Shown: in pieces, positions 53,095-62,843 of the stretch
Layout: each line of letters begins with the position of its first letter
How positions within the stretch are numbered: the first letter of the stretch is position 1
Assembly: GCA_004124295.1 (NCBI GenBank)
Contig: SCKI01000001.1
Coordinates: 372,001-436,000, forward strand
DNA length: 64,000 nt
Direction: 5' to 3'
Origin: Fidelibacterota bacterium
Lineage (GTDB): Bacteria > Fidelibacterota > Marinisomatia > SCGC-AAA003-L08 > TS1B11
Program-made: the position numbers and the translations under genes
The notes under the pieces: generated by a model
Told to the model about the DNA's origin: nothing
The model's database searches: none
What the model saw: only the letters and a program-made list of their open reading frames with translations

Positions 53095-54179
53095 CCAAGC
53101 CCCCCGTTGACGATCTGAGCATCATTGTCGTTGATGATGAGGCGGCCATCTGTCTGCTCCTGAAGGAAGCGCTGCAGCATCAGGGAGCTGTAGTGGAGGT
53201 AGCCAATAACCGGGCTGAAGCGCTGCAGCTGGCCGCGAGCCGGCAGTTCCACCTAGCCTTTCTTGACATGGGTCTGCCCAGCGACAACGGCCTGGAAATA
53301 TTGCAGGAACTCAGGGCAAATAATCCCGCCCTGGTGGGTATCATTATGTCTGGCGCAATGATCGACTCCTATGCCAAACTGGTGGAATACCAGATCGATG
53401 ACTTTCTGCCTAAACCGTTCAGCCTGGACCAGATTGCCTACCTGGTGGCCCGCTATCGCCGCTACCGCCAGGGCACGCCGGCCAAAACCGAACCGCTCCC
53501 CGATCTGCTGGTTGAAGCCGCCCACCAGCTGAAATCTCCCCTGGCTGTGATCAAGGAGTTCACCCACCTGTTGCAGGAAGGAACCGGTGGCGATTTGACC
53601 GCCAAGCAGGCCAATTATCTGGCGGCCATTAATGAAAATGTGGAGTTGGCCCTGTTGCAGGTCAGTCATCTGGAGCAGATCAACGAACCGGATGGCGGCC
53701 GGGCCAAACTGTCCCCGGAAACCGTTAACCTGTCGGACCTCCTGCGGACGGTGCTGGACAACTGGCAGCCCATCCTGGCCCGGCATCAGCTGCAACTCGA
53801 CAGCATCCAGGATAGCGCCGTCGAAACGGTTATGGCAGACCGCCAGGCCACTGAGCAGATACTCTACAATCTGCTGGATAATGCCCGCAAATATGCCCCT
53901 CCGGGCACTGCGGTGACCCTCAGCACCTTCCGCCACGATGACACCACGGTGTCTATCCAGCTGGCTGATGAAGGCCCGGGGATTCCGCAGAAGCACCGCG
54001 CAACCATATTCGAGCCCTACCAGCGGCTGCCGAACCATCAGGCCTCCCCGGGTCTGGGTCTGGGCCTGACGATCGCCCTGCGCCTGGCCAACCTGATGAA
54101 GGGCGAGCTGCTTGTCGCCGACGGCGAAAATGCCGGGGCCTGCTTTATTCTGCGACTCCCCGACGGCTCCCCCAGCTGA
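53091..54179 (+). CDS. response regulator-histidine kinase (hybrid)
   Basis: 362 residues. REC domain (1-125; D59, K107-like), then HisKA with AAHQLKSPLAVIKEF (His about 144) and HATPase_c with N box (LLDNARKYAPPG) and G boxes (DEGPGIPQKHRATIFEPYQR, GLGLGLTIALRLA). A soluble sensor kinase with an attached receiver. With its neighbours it makes a signalling operon. Confidence 0.92.
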   Translation: MTKPPVDDLSIIVVDDEAAICLLLKEALQHQGAVVEVANNRAEALQLAASRQFHLAFLDMGLPSDNGLEILQELRANNPALVGIIMSGAMIDSYAKLVEYQIDDFLPKPFSLDQIAYLVARYRRYRQGTPAKTEPLPDLLVEAAHQLKSPLAVIKEFTHLLQEGTGGDLTAKQANYLAAINENVELALLQVSHLEQINEPDGGRAKLSPETVNLSDLLRTVLDNWQPILARHQLQLDSIQDSAVETVMADRQATEQILYNLLDNARKYAPPGTAVTLSTFRHDDTTVSIQLADEGPGIPQKHRATIFEPYQRLPNHQASPGLGLGLTIALRLANLMKGELLVADGENAGACFILRLPDGSPS

Positions 54180-54273
54180 CCCAACGGCAGGTTTCCCAGG
54201 ACGGTGAATCTCATTGACTGGCCCGAGGCGAAAGCCTAACATTCCGCTAATTGACCGCAGGAGGATAGCAATA

Positions 54274-54546
54274 ATGTTTCTGGGACGGGTGGTCGGCACC
54301 GTCTGGGCGACCCGCAAAGATGAGAAACTGGACGGTTTGAAATTTCAGATCGTCAAGAAAGTTGACGACCAGCTGGCGCTGAAATCCGACTTCACCATCG
54401 CCGTCGATTCCGTGGGGGCCGGCCCCGGCGAGCTGGTCCTCTGTGCCGCCGGCAGTTCAGCCCGCATGACGGCTATCACCGAGAACAAGCCTGTCGATGC
54501 GGTCATCATGGCCATCGTGGACGAAGTGGACCTGCCCCCAGCATGA
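54274..54546 (+). CDS. EutN/CcmL-type microcompartment vertex protein 1
   Basis: 90 residues from ATG 54274, which follows AGGAGGATAGCA (clear SD). MFLGRVVGTVWATRKDEKLD, the EutN/CcmL opening, and AVDSVGAGPGELVLCAAGSS. Pentameric shell-vertex protein of bacterial microcompartments; no other shell genes are visible here. The 4-base overlap with the next gene gives an operon. Confidence 0.9.
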   Translation: MFLGRVVGTVWATRKDEKLDGLKFQIVKKVDDQLALKSDFTIAVDSVGAGPGELVLCAAGSSARMTAITENKPVDAVIMAIVDEVDLPPA

Positions 54547-54809
54547 ACATTGCCCGCGTCGTGGGGCGCCTGTGGGCCACCCGCAAACTGCCCGATCTGG
54601 AAGGCCTCAAGTTCCTGATCCTGCAGCCGATGGAGATGAAAGACGGGTCTGACGTCGGCGACCTGGTGGTCGCGGCAGATAGCCAGCAGGCGGGGCAGGG
54701 CGACTTGGTCTATTATGTCACCTCCAAGGAGGCTTCCTTTCCCTTCGACCGCCGCTACACTGCGCTGGATGCCGCCATCGTAGGGCATGTGGACCGGGTG
54801 GACCTGTGA
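54543..54809 (+). CDS. EutN/CcmL-type microcompartment vertex protein 2
   Basis: 88 residues, MNIARVVGRLWATRKLPDLE and AADSQQAGQGDLVYYVTSKE, a paralogue of the gene upstream. Overlaps rdgB by 4 bases. The pair may form a mixed pentamer; in some FCB genomes EutN genes sit alone with housekeeping genes. Confidence 0.9.
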   Translation: MNIARVVGRLWATRKLPDLEGLKFLILQPMEMKDGSDVGDLVVAADSQQAGQGDLVYYVTSKEASFPFDRRYTALDAAIVGHVDRVDL

Positions 54810-55432
54810 AACTGGTCGTCGCCACCCGCAACAGGCATAAACTGAAGGAGATTCAGGCCTTGTTCGGCAATCTGCCGGTACAACTCATTGATCTGGCCGA
54901 CTTCCCGGACTTAGGCCCGGTGGAGGAGAATGGATCCACATTGCAGGAAAACGCCTTGCTAAAAGCCCGTGCCGCCCAGCGAGCCCTGGGTCTTCCGGCC
55001 ATTGCTGATGATACCGGCCTGGAGGTCGATGCGCTCGATGGCGCCCCCGGCATCCGGTCGGCTCGGTTCAGCGGCCCGCGGGCAACCTATAGCCGGAACG
55101 TCGACCTGCTGCTGGAAAAACTCGCCGGAGTGCCTGAGGGACAGCGGACCGGCCGCTTCCGCACCTGCGCCGTCTATGTGGATGACAGGCAGGAGCTGAT
55201 TGCCGAGGGGGCCATGGCTGGCCGGATAACTTTCGAGCCCCGGGGGGACAACGGCTTCGGCTATGATCCGGTCTTTCTCCCCGATGGCCAGGAGCAGACA
55301 TTCGCTGAGATGCCGGCCGAGCTGAAGGACCGGATTTCACATCGGGCCAGAGCATTCGGCGCCCTGCGGGATGCGCTGGAGCGGAATATTTTCCCTATCA
55401 CAAAAGAGGAGGCACCTGCCCAGACCCACTGA
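54806..55432 (+). CDS. rdgB: XTP/dITP diphosphatase
   Basis: 208 residues with GTG start at 54806. Ham1/RdgB motifs: TRNRHKLKEIQALF, ENGSTLQENALLKARAA, ADDTGLEVDALDGAPGIRSA, FGYDPVF and KDRISHRARA. Hydrolyses non-canonical purine triphosphates. Operonic with the two EutN genes. Confidence 0.95.
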   Translation: MKLVVATRNRHKLKEIQALFGNLPVQLIDLADFPDLGPVEENGSTLQENALLKARAAQRALGLPAIADDTGLEVDALDGAPGIRSARFSGPRATYSRNVDLLLEKLAGVPEGQRTGRFRTCAVYVDDRQELIAEGAMAGRITFEPRGDNGFGYDPVFLPDGQEQTFAEMPAELKDRISHRARAFGALRDALERNIFPITKEEAPAQTH

Positions 55433-55475
55433 TACCGGTTTTTTGATTGGCTAACGCGTATCAGGAGTAAAGTGG

Positions 55476-58400
55476 GTGTTTAGAAAAACAACCCTGCAGG
55501 GGCTGTTTGCCTTGTTGATTTCTGCCGCCGGCTTGTCGGCGGCGGCCGACTCCCTCTATACCCAACACATTTACTGGCCCGATTTTGTGGCCGCCAAAGT
55601 GGAGTTGCCGCTCAGCCCGCCGCTGCCCAGGGGCCTCTGGCTGGTGGGCTGGGTCTCTGGCCTGGTCCCGGAGGATACCCTGCAGCCCGCGGAAAGCGCC
55701 CCGCCAACGGGGTTGCTGCTGACTGCGGATCAGGCCCGCTGGGTGGTGGGCCATTTCCCGGCCATGCTGCAGCAAAATGTGCCGGACTTGCGCAGCTGGT
55801 CGCGTGTTGACGCCGGCAGCCGGGTCATCGTTTTCGGCCGGGAGCACGCTCAGACCCAGCTGGCCCTGCCCAGCGCCGCCCCCCTCGACTGGTACATCAT
55901 CAATTATGCCGCCTACCAGCTGCGCCTTCTCACCGGCCGCCGGCTGGCCGCAGGCTTGCAGACGAGTACCTCGGCCGCTGTGACCGGCCGCCGGATTCGG
56001 CCCATCCTCAGCGCGGATATTGCCGGCCAGCGGGTCTCGCTAAAGGTGGCCGGGAACGTCACTATCAACGGCGGTGTCCGGTTTCAGGATCAGGAGAAAA
56101 GCGTCACCAATTTCCGCTCCGATAAGCGCTGGGACCTGGAGATCGACCAGACCCAGCGGTTCGATATCACCGGCAGCGTCGGCGACCGCATTGATGTCAC
56201 CATTCACCAGGACAGCGAAAACGACTTCGAGTGGGAGAACGATCTGCGCATCACCTACAAGGGGGACGAGGACGAGATTCTCCAGAGGATCGAGGCCGGC
56301 AACATCAGCCTGGCGCTGCCCGGCACCCAGTTTGCAACCGGCGCAGGAGGCAACAGCCAGGGCCTTTTCGGCCTCAAGGCCATCTCCAAACTCGGTCCCC
56401 TTGACATTACCACCATCGCTTCCATCCAGCGCTCACAGAAGTTCATCAAGTCCAACACTCTCACCGAAGCGCTGGTTTTGCAGGACCGCTACTACGTCCG
56501 CAACCGGTACTTCTTTCTGGACCTCGATTTCAGGGCCGAATATTTCCCCCTCAACAGCAACGGCATCCACACCTTCATCCGCAACCGGGTAGTGAAACAG
56601 CTGGAAGTCTACCAGGCATCCTCCCGCACCAGCCGGGAGCAGCTCGCCAATACCTACAGCGGTACCGCCTATATCGATCCCCGGAACCCCACAGCCCACC
56701 CCGATTCGGTGGAAGGCCTTTTTCAGCGGCTGACGCTGAATGTCGACTATGTCCCCGACTACGAATCGGGGGTCATCCGGCTGCGGGTCCCGGCCCAGGC
56801 TGACGCCATCATTGCCGTCGCCTACTCGCTGGGCAGCGCCACCGGCCAGGCTGGCGAATCCATCGGTGACGTGGGCTTTATTGCCACCGATTCCCTGTCG
56901 CATGTGCGCCTGAAGCTGATCAAGGATAGAGGCCAGACGGCCAGCAGCGCCACTTGGGCCCTGGAATTCAAAAATGTCTATTCCCTGGGCGGCATCAACA
57001 TCAATCCGGAAGGGTTCGATGTGAAAATATTCTATCTGCAAGGCACCAGTCGCACCGACCGGCATGAGGACAGTCAGACTTACCTGACCAAGTTTGGTCT
57101 CGATCTGCGAGAGAATGAGACCCAGGCTGGCGATCCCGATGACATCATCGACATATTCAACACCAACATCGTAAAGCTGGCCCTGGGCGAGCTCCATTTC
57201 CCCGCCCTGCTCCCCTTCGCCTATTCCACCGAGCCGGGCGTGGCAACAGCGGATAAGGCGCTGCTGGAGATTTACGGCTACGAGCTGCAGGACAGCGGTG
57301 GCGACTTCATCGCGGTCGGGGACAGTGTTCCCGATATGTACTATGCCCCGCGCAAGATGATCCAAGCCCGGTTCGAGATCGAAATCCAGCAGTCCAGCAA
57401 GGGCGCCAGCACCTTCAATCTCGGGTTCAACATGGTTCCCGGTAGCGAGACGGTAAAGGTGAACGGCCAGAAACTGAACCGGGATGTGGACTACACGATC
57501 GACCCCTTCAGCAACTCGCTGACCATTAAAAACATGGAGCAGTGGGTCAATCCAGAAGTGACCATCGAGTACGAGGAAAATACCTTTATCTCCTTTGACA
57601 AAAAGGTGATGCTGGGCAGCCGGATCCAGTGGGACCTGGGCGATCAGTCTTTCCTGGGCGCCACCGGCCTGTTTTACGATCAGTCGATTTTGGAGGAACG
57701 GGTGGATGTGGGATCGGAGCCGATCCAGAATATGCTCTGGGACATCAACGGCCGCCTGAGCCGGGAGGTACCGCTCTTCACCCGGCTCCTGGACCGTTTG
57801 CCGTTCATCGAGACCGACGCCATCAGCAAGTTTAACATCGAGGGCGAAATAGCCCAGGTGCTGCCCAATCCGAATCCCCTCGGCGAAGGCTTCGTGGACG
57901 ACTTCGAATCGGCGAAACGGGTGACCAGTCCCACCTTGCAGTACCGCTCCTGGCATCAGTCCGCGCCCCCGGTGGGCAAACGGCTGAGTGATCGCCGGAA
58001 AATGGCCTGGTGGAATCCGTTCAACGACTGGCCGGTGCAGGAAATATGGCCGGAGCGGGAAATCTCGGCCCAGGCGAAGAACCTCACCACCACCATCCTG
58101 GTGCTGGATGCTTTCTTCGAGCAGTTCGGCGAACTTCCCAGCGACAGCATGTGGGCCGGCATCACCTATCCGCTCCTGTCCAGCGATTATGACCAGAGCC
58201 AGTCCAAGTTCTTCGAAATCTGGCTGCGGGGCTTCAGCGGCCGCCTGCATATCGACCTGGGTGACATCAGTGAGGACATAAACGGCAACGGCAAAATCGA
58301 TACGGAGGATGAGCTCCTGCCGGGCACCACGGAAGGAAACGGGCTCCTTGATGAAGGCGAGGACATAGGGCTGGACGGCTGCCTCGATGTCGACGAAGAC

Positions 58401-61400
58401 GGCAACGGCGGCTGTTTTGGCCTGAATGACGACAACGACTTCAATCCCGACGGTTCCCCCCGTATTGATGAGGAACTGTTCGACGGTATCGATAACGATG
58501 GGGACGGCCTGATTGACGAGGACATCTCCGGGCTGCGCCCCGGCGCCCTGCTCACCGATCCCAACGGCGATAACTGGAGCAACTCCGGCCGCAACGACCG
58601 CAATGATTTCATCAACGGTACCGAGGGGAATGCCGCCACCGCCGACGGCACCCGTCCCGACACCGAAGACCTGAACGGCACCGGTTCCTTTGCCCCCGAA
58701 GTGCGCAACGACTATTTCACCTACAGCTTCCTCCTCGATCCCAATGACATCGATTTCGATCCCTCGCTGGTGGGGGGGCGTACTTTCAATCTACCGCCGC
58801 CGGCCAATGATACCCTGGCCACCGGCTGGAGGTTGTTCCGTATCCCCATGGCGGATTTCAAGCCGGCCGATGACAACATGAGCGTTTCCTGGGATAATGT
58901 GCAGAATCTGCGTCTATGGATAGACGAATTGGGGAACGAATCGTACCAGATCGATATCACCGGCCGGGTCCAGATTGCCCAGATTGAGTTTGTCGGCAAC
59001 GAATGGCAGGAAATCGGCCTGGCCGCCATCAATTCGGACACCTTCACGAAGGTCGACTCGACCCTGAACCTGGCGGTAACGGTGGTCAATACCGAGGACA
59101 ATCCCGACTACACCTCACCTCCCAACGTCCGGGGCGACCTCGACCGCATCAACAATATCCGCCGCAAGGAGCAGGCCCTGGCCCTCGATTTCCGCAAGCG
59201 GGGGCTGCCGCCGGGATTCAAGGGAGCGGTGACCAAGGAGATCATCAGCCGGTCGAATGAGTCGACCTTCCTGGCCTACTCGCAAATGGCCCTCTATGTC
59301 CACGGCGAGAGTTTCGATGACGCACCCAAACTGATGACCAAGGATGCCACCTACTATACTTTCTGGATGCGCATGGGCCTGGGCAAGGCCGTCGGCGAGA
59401 TGTACTATGAAATCCGCAAGCCACTGTATCCGGGCTGGGACGAGCGCAACCACCTGGACATCAACATGGACTCCCTGGCCACGCTCAAGCTGCGCGGGGA
59501 GCCCGATACCACCATCCGGGTCGATGATGTCGAGATCCCCGGCTACTATCTGGACGACATGCTGGTGCTCATCAAGGGCGAACCCTCGCTGGACAGGATC
59601 GGGCGCTACACCACCGGCGTCATCAACCGCCACCCGACGCGGACTATCCGTGGACGGGTCTTCCTGGACGAGTTCCGGCTCTCGAAGGTCAAACGCGATA
59701 AAGGTGTCGCCGTCAGGTTGAGCGGCTCGCTGAAACTGGCCGACCTGTTGACGACCTCCTTCAATTACAGCCGGATGGATGCGGACTTCCACAACGTGCA
59801 GCAGAAAATGGTCCGCAATCCGGTAACCAGCGAAAGGTTCCAGACCAGCCTGCAGTTCAATCCTGACCGGTTTTTGCCCAAGGCCTGGGGGATCAAGGCG
59901 CCGGTGTCGCTCAATTACAACCGCTCCCTGAAGTCGCCCAAATACATCCCCGGCAGCGATATTCTCGCCGGCACCGTCGCCGAGACCAAGGAAGAGTTCC
60001 AGCAGCGGGCGGAGCAGCTGGCGGTAAAGGTTTCCTTCGCCAAGTCGGCGCGCAGCCGCTCCTGGCTGGTGCGCCAGACCCTGGACCGCTTTACCGGCGG
60101 CCTCACCTACCAGCGCAAGCGCAGCTCCAACAAGGAAATCAAGGGCCTCGACGAGCGCAGTTTCAACACCAACCTGAACTATCCCATCAAGTTCAGCGAT
60201 GAGAACTATATCCGTCCCTTCAAAGTATTGGCAGGCTTGCCCTGGCTGGGAAAACGGATCGAGAATATCCGCATCTATTACACCCCTTCCCAGGTGCAGT
60301 TCGCCGGCACGGTGACCGAAATCCTCTCCACGCAAGTCAACCGGACCCGGGCCGACACCACGCTGGAGCGCTACAAGTTCAATCTGAAGCGCTCGGCCCA
60401 GGCCCAGTACCGGCTCAGTGATCGTCTGGTGTTCGATTATTCGTTCAATGCCAACAGTACCCTGGATGAATTGCGCAATGCCAAACTCCAGGCGCTGCGG
60501 GAATTCGACACCGGCCGCGATCTACAGATCAACGAGCAGTACAGCGTAAAATTTGATCCCCTGATCTTCAGCTGGCTCAACCCGAAGCTGAACTACCGGT
60601 CCCAGTACCAGTGGACGAAAAACCGCCCCATCACCGATCCCAACCGGGGGGGCGCGGTGGCGGCCAGCGGCCGATTATCAGGCAACCTCAATCTCTCCCT
60701 GAAAAGTATTGTGGAGGTCTATTATAAGCCGGTGACGGCCCGGGCAGGCCCCCGCTCCCGGCGCAGCCGCCGCTCCCGGACCGCAGAGCAGGAGGCCCCG
60801 GAGGAGATCAAAAACAAGCGCCTGGAGGCTGTCTTGAAGGGCCTGCACGGGCTGACCAGCCGCATCATGCCCATCACCCTGAGCTACAGCCGCAACAACC
60901 GGACCGGGGAGCCCGCCGTGCGCGGCCAACCCGGCTACCCCTACCGCTGGGGACTCAGGGAGCGTTCGGGTCTGGCGCCGGACGACAGTACAACGGGTGA
61001 TCTGGACCTGCGCAGGTTCTCCGATGACGAGGACTTCAGCTGGAAGTCAGGATTGAAGCTGGGCAAATCGATCAACCTGAATGTCTCCCGCAGCTGGAAA
61101 CGGAGCTCCACCACGGGCCGGTCGGCGGTGACCCGAAACAGTTCCGAGACCTTCCTGCTCCTCAGCGATCAGGGGGATATCGGGCTGCCGCTGGTCGATT
61201 GGAGCCTGCGCTGGTCGGGATTGGAGAACCTGCCCCTGCTAAAACTGTTGCCCTGGCAGATCAGCCTGGAGCACGCCCAGGTCGGCAGCCATGTGAAGAA
61301 TGAGCAGAACCAACAGGCCCCGGTGAACAGCTACAAGCGCAACTTCCAGCCCCTGCTCGGACTGACCATTACCTTCAAAGGTGGCCTGTCGTCCAACATT

Positions 61401-61799
61401 CGGGCCAGCCGCCAGACGACCCTCGACATCAAGGATTCGGGTGATAGCAAGGTCAGCGCTGACCAGATATCGGGAACGCTCACCTATCAGCACCGCGGGG
61501 GCTTTACCATTCCGATTCCGTTCTTCCGGGATATCAAGCTCAACAATACCGTAAACTTCAGCCTGTCTGTTGAGTCATCCAGCACGGAGCGGCAGTTACG
61601 CAAGGGCGCTGCCACAGAGTTCATCAGGCAAAATAGCGAAAGGAGCCTAATAATCAAGCCGTACATCACCTATACTTTTTCCGACAAGATTACCGGCAGC
61701 TTCCGCTACATCTACACCGAGCGGGAAAACGACATCACCGGCAAGACCATCACCCGCAACATTGGCTTTGATGTGAACATAGCCATAAAGGGCTCCTGA
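55476..61799 (+). CDS. sprA: SprA, outer-membrane translocon of type IX secretion
   Basis: 2107 residues, typical SprA size range. GTG start at 55476 gives a signal peptide (LQGLFALLISAAGLSAAADS). N-terminal SprA_N domain, then long repeating beta-barrel sequence; GEDIGLDGCLDVDEDGNG and DNDFNPDGSPRIDEELFDGI form an Asp-rich, Ca-binding-like loop region about residues 930-1030. SprA forms the giant outer-membrane channel of T9SS, linked to gliding and secretion. Its end overlaps the next gene by 1 base (TGATG). Confidence 0.95.
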   Translation: MFRKTTLQGLFALLISAAGLSAAADSLYTQHIYWPDFVAAKVELPLSPPLPRGLWLVGWVSGLVPEDTLQPAESAPPTGLLLTADQARWVVGHFPAMLQQNVPDLRSWSRVDAGSRVIVFGREHAQTQLALPSAAPLDWYIINYAAYQLRLLTGRRLAAGLQTSTSAAVTGRRIRPILSADIAGQRVSLKVAGNVTINGGVRFQDQEKSVTNFRSDKRWDLEIDQTQRFDITGSVGDRIDVTIHQDSENDFEWENDLRITYKGDEDEILQRIEAGNISLALPGTQFATGAGGNSQGLFGLKAISKLGPLDITTIASIQRSQKFIKSNTLTEALVLQDRYYVRNRYFFLDLDFRAEYFPLNSNGIHTFIRNRVVKQLEVYQASSRTSREQLANTYSGTAYIDPRNPTAHPDSVEGLFQRLTLNVDYVPDYESGVIRLRVPAQADAIIAVAYSLGSATGQAGESIGDVGFIATDSLSHVRLKLIKDRGQTASSATWALEFKNVYSLGGININPEGFDVKIFYLQGTSRTDRHEDSQTYLTKFGLDLRENETQAGDPDDIIDIFNTNIVKLALGELHFPALLPFAYSTEPGVATADKALLEIYGYELQDSGGDFIAVGDSVPDMYYAPRKMIQARFEIEIQQSSKGASTFNLGFNMVPGSETVKVNGQKLNRDVDYTIDPFSNSLTIKNMEQWVNPEVTIEYEENTFISFDKKVMLGSRIQWDLGDQSFLGATGLFYDQSILEERVDVGSEPIQNMLWDINGRLSREVPLFTRLLDRLPFIETDAISKFNIEGEIAQVLPNPNPLGEGFVDDFESAKRVTSPTLQYRSWHQSAPPVGKRLSDRRKMAWWNPFNDWPVQEIWPEREISAQAKNLTTTILVLDAFFEQFGELPSDSMWAGITYPLLSSDYDQSQSKFFEIWLRGFSGRLHIDLGDISEDINGNGKIDTEDELLPGTTEGNGLLDEGEDIGLDGCLDVDEDGNGGCFGLNDDNDFNPDGSPRIDEELFDGIDNDGDGLIDEDISGLRPGALLTDPNGDNWSNSGRNDRNDFINGTEGNAATADGTRPDTEDLNGTGSFAPEVRNDYFTYSFLLDPNDIDFDPSLVGGRTFNLPPPANDTLATGWRLFRIPMADFKPADDNMSVSWDNVQNLRLWIDELGNESYQIDITGRVQIAQIEFVGNEWQEIGLAAINSDTFTKVDSTLNLAVTVVNTEDNPDYTSPPNVRGDLDRINNIRRKEQALALDFRKRGLPPGFKGAVTKEIISRSNESTFLAYSQMALYVHGESFDDAPKLMTKDATYYTFWMRMGLGKAVGEMYYEIRKPLYPGWDERNHLDINMDSLATLKLRGEPDTTIRVDDVEIPGYYLDDMLVLIKGEPSLDRIGRYTTGVINRHPTRTIRGRVFLDEFRLSKVKRDKGVAVRLSGSLKLADLLTTSFNYSRMDADFHNVQQKMVRNPVTSERFQTSLQFNPDRFLPKAWGIKAPVSLNYNRSLKSPKYIPGSDILAGTVAETKEEFQQRAEQLAVKVSFAKSARSRSWLVRQTLDRFTGGLTYQRKRSSNKEIKGLDERSFNTNLNYPIKFSDENYIRPFKVLAGLPWLGKRIENIRIYYTPSQVQFAGTVTEILSTQVNRTRADTTLERYKFNLKRSAQAQYRLSDRLVFDYSFNANSTLDELRNAKLQALREFDTGRDLQINEQYSVKFDPLIFSWLNPKLNYRSQYQWTKNRPITDPNRGGAVAASGRLSGNLNLSLKSIVEVYYKPVTARAGPRSRRSRRSRTAEQEAPEEIKNKRLEAVLKGLHGLTSRIMPITLSYSRNNRTGEPAVRGQPGYPYRWGLRERSGLAPDDSTTGDLDLRRFSDDEDFSWKSGLKLGKSINLNVSRSWKRSSTTGRSAVTRNSSETFLLLSDQGDIGLPLVDWSLRWSGLENLPLLKLLPWQISLEHAQVGSHVKNEQNQQAPVNSYKRNFQPLLGLTITFKGGLSSNIRASRQTTLDIKDSGDSKVSADQISGTLTYQHRGGFTIPIPFFRDIKLNNTVNFSLSVESSSTERQLRKGAATEFIRQNSERSLIIKPYITYTFSDKITGSFRYIYTERENDITGKTITRNIGFDVNIAIKGS

Positions 61800-62740
61800 T
61801 GCGGTTATCAGGAAATGTCCGCCTGACGGCTGTTGCCGGCGCCTGGCTCTGGGGCGCCCTGGCTTGTGGTCAGCAGGCCCCCTACTTCGATGGGCAGCAG
61901 GCCTTTCAGCTGCTGGAGGACCAGGTAGCGCTCGGTCCGCGCTACAACGGTTCGGCCGGGCATCTGGCCATGCAGGGCTTTCTGCGGGCATACCTCGAAC
62001 CCCGGGCCCACGAATTCCGTGTGCAACGGGCCGAGCAACCCCATCCCTACGAGGACCGCACGCTGGTCATCCACAACTACCTGGCCCGCTTCAATCCTGA
62101 ACTGAGCCAGCGGGTGCTGGTGATGGCCCATTACGATACGCGCCCCTATGCCGATCAGGATCCCGATCCGGCGAACCGGGACACGCCCCTGCTGGGAGCC
62201 AACGATGGCGCCAGCGGTGTGGCGGTGCTGCTGGTGCTGGCCGATCTGTTCTCCCGGTCCGCCCCGGATGTGGGTGTCGATCTGCTCTTCCTGGACGCCG
62301 AGGACATCGGCCGCAGCGGCGATACCCGCAACTTCGCCCTTGGCGCGCAGGCCTTTATCCCCGAGATGGACCGGCTACTGGATGGCCATCGTCCCCGCTA
62401 CGCGGTGCTCCTGGACATGGTCGGTGACAAGGCGCTGAGCCTGCCCATCGAATACTATTCCTGGCGCGACGCCCCCGATCTGGCCCGGCGCATCTGGAGC
62501 CTGGCTGACGATCTGGGTTACAGCCAGTTCAAACTGCAGACCGGCCCGGCTATCTTCGATGACCATGTGCCGTTCCTCGAGGCCGGCATCCCGGCCGTGG
62601 ATATTATCGACTTCGACTATCCCGATGCCGAGTCCGCCTACTGGCACACCCTGGCCGACACGCCGGATAAATGCTCCCCGGAAAGCCTTGCGGCGGTCGG
62701 TACCGTGGTTACGCACCTGATCTACGGGGAACGGCCATGA
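61799..62740 (+). CDS. M28-family peptidase / glutaminyl-peptide cyclotransferase-like
   Basis: 313 residues. Lipobox-like LACGQ near 24. M28 metal motifs: MAHYDTRPYA, LGANDGASGVAVLL, DAEDIG, DDHVPFLEAGIPAVDIIDFD and DTPDKCSPESL. The last parts are typical of glutaminyl cyclases, which cap N-terminal Gln in T9SS-secreting bacteria. Coupled to sprA. Activity (cyclase or peptidase) cannot be decided from sequence alone. Confidence 0.9.
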   Translation: MRLSGNVRLTAVAGAWLWGALACGQQAPYFDGQQAFQLLEDQVALGPRYNGSAGHLAMQGFLRAYLEPRAHEFRVQRAEQPHPYEDRTLVIHNYLARFNPELSQRVLVMAHYDTRPYADQDPDPANRDTPLLGANDGASGVAVLLVLADLFSRSAPDVGVDLLFLDAEDIGRSGDTRNFALGAQAFIPEMDRLLDGHRPRYAVLLDMVGDKALSLPIEYYSWRDAPDLARRIWSLADDLGYSQFKLQTGPAIFDDHVPFLEAGIPAVDIIDFDYPDAESAYWHTLADTPDKCSPESLAAVGTVVTHLIYGERP

Positions 62741-62843
62741 TGCAGCCCGCCCCTGCCGGGAGGTGGCCGCCGCCGCGCGTGACGGCCCTGCCGGAGAGAA
62801 ACAGTTGAGGCGCCACACCGGCGGCTCCTATATTGGCCCTTTC

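Noticed and set aside
53253-54317. 354-residue minus-strand ORF
   Set aside because: Shadow of the hybrid kinase; no start signal or domain.
56433-58250. 605-residue minus-strand ORF opposite sprA
   Set aside because: Antisense shadow of GC-rich sprA; low complexity, no domain, while the plus strand has a convincing SprA.
59115-60335. 406-residue minus-strand ORF opposite sprA
   Set aside because: Same reason: shadow frame in GC-rich DNA.
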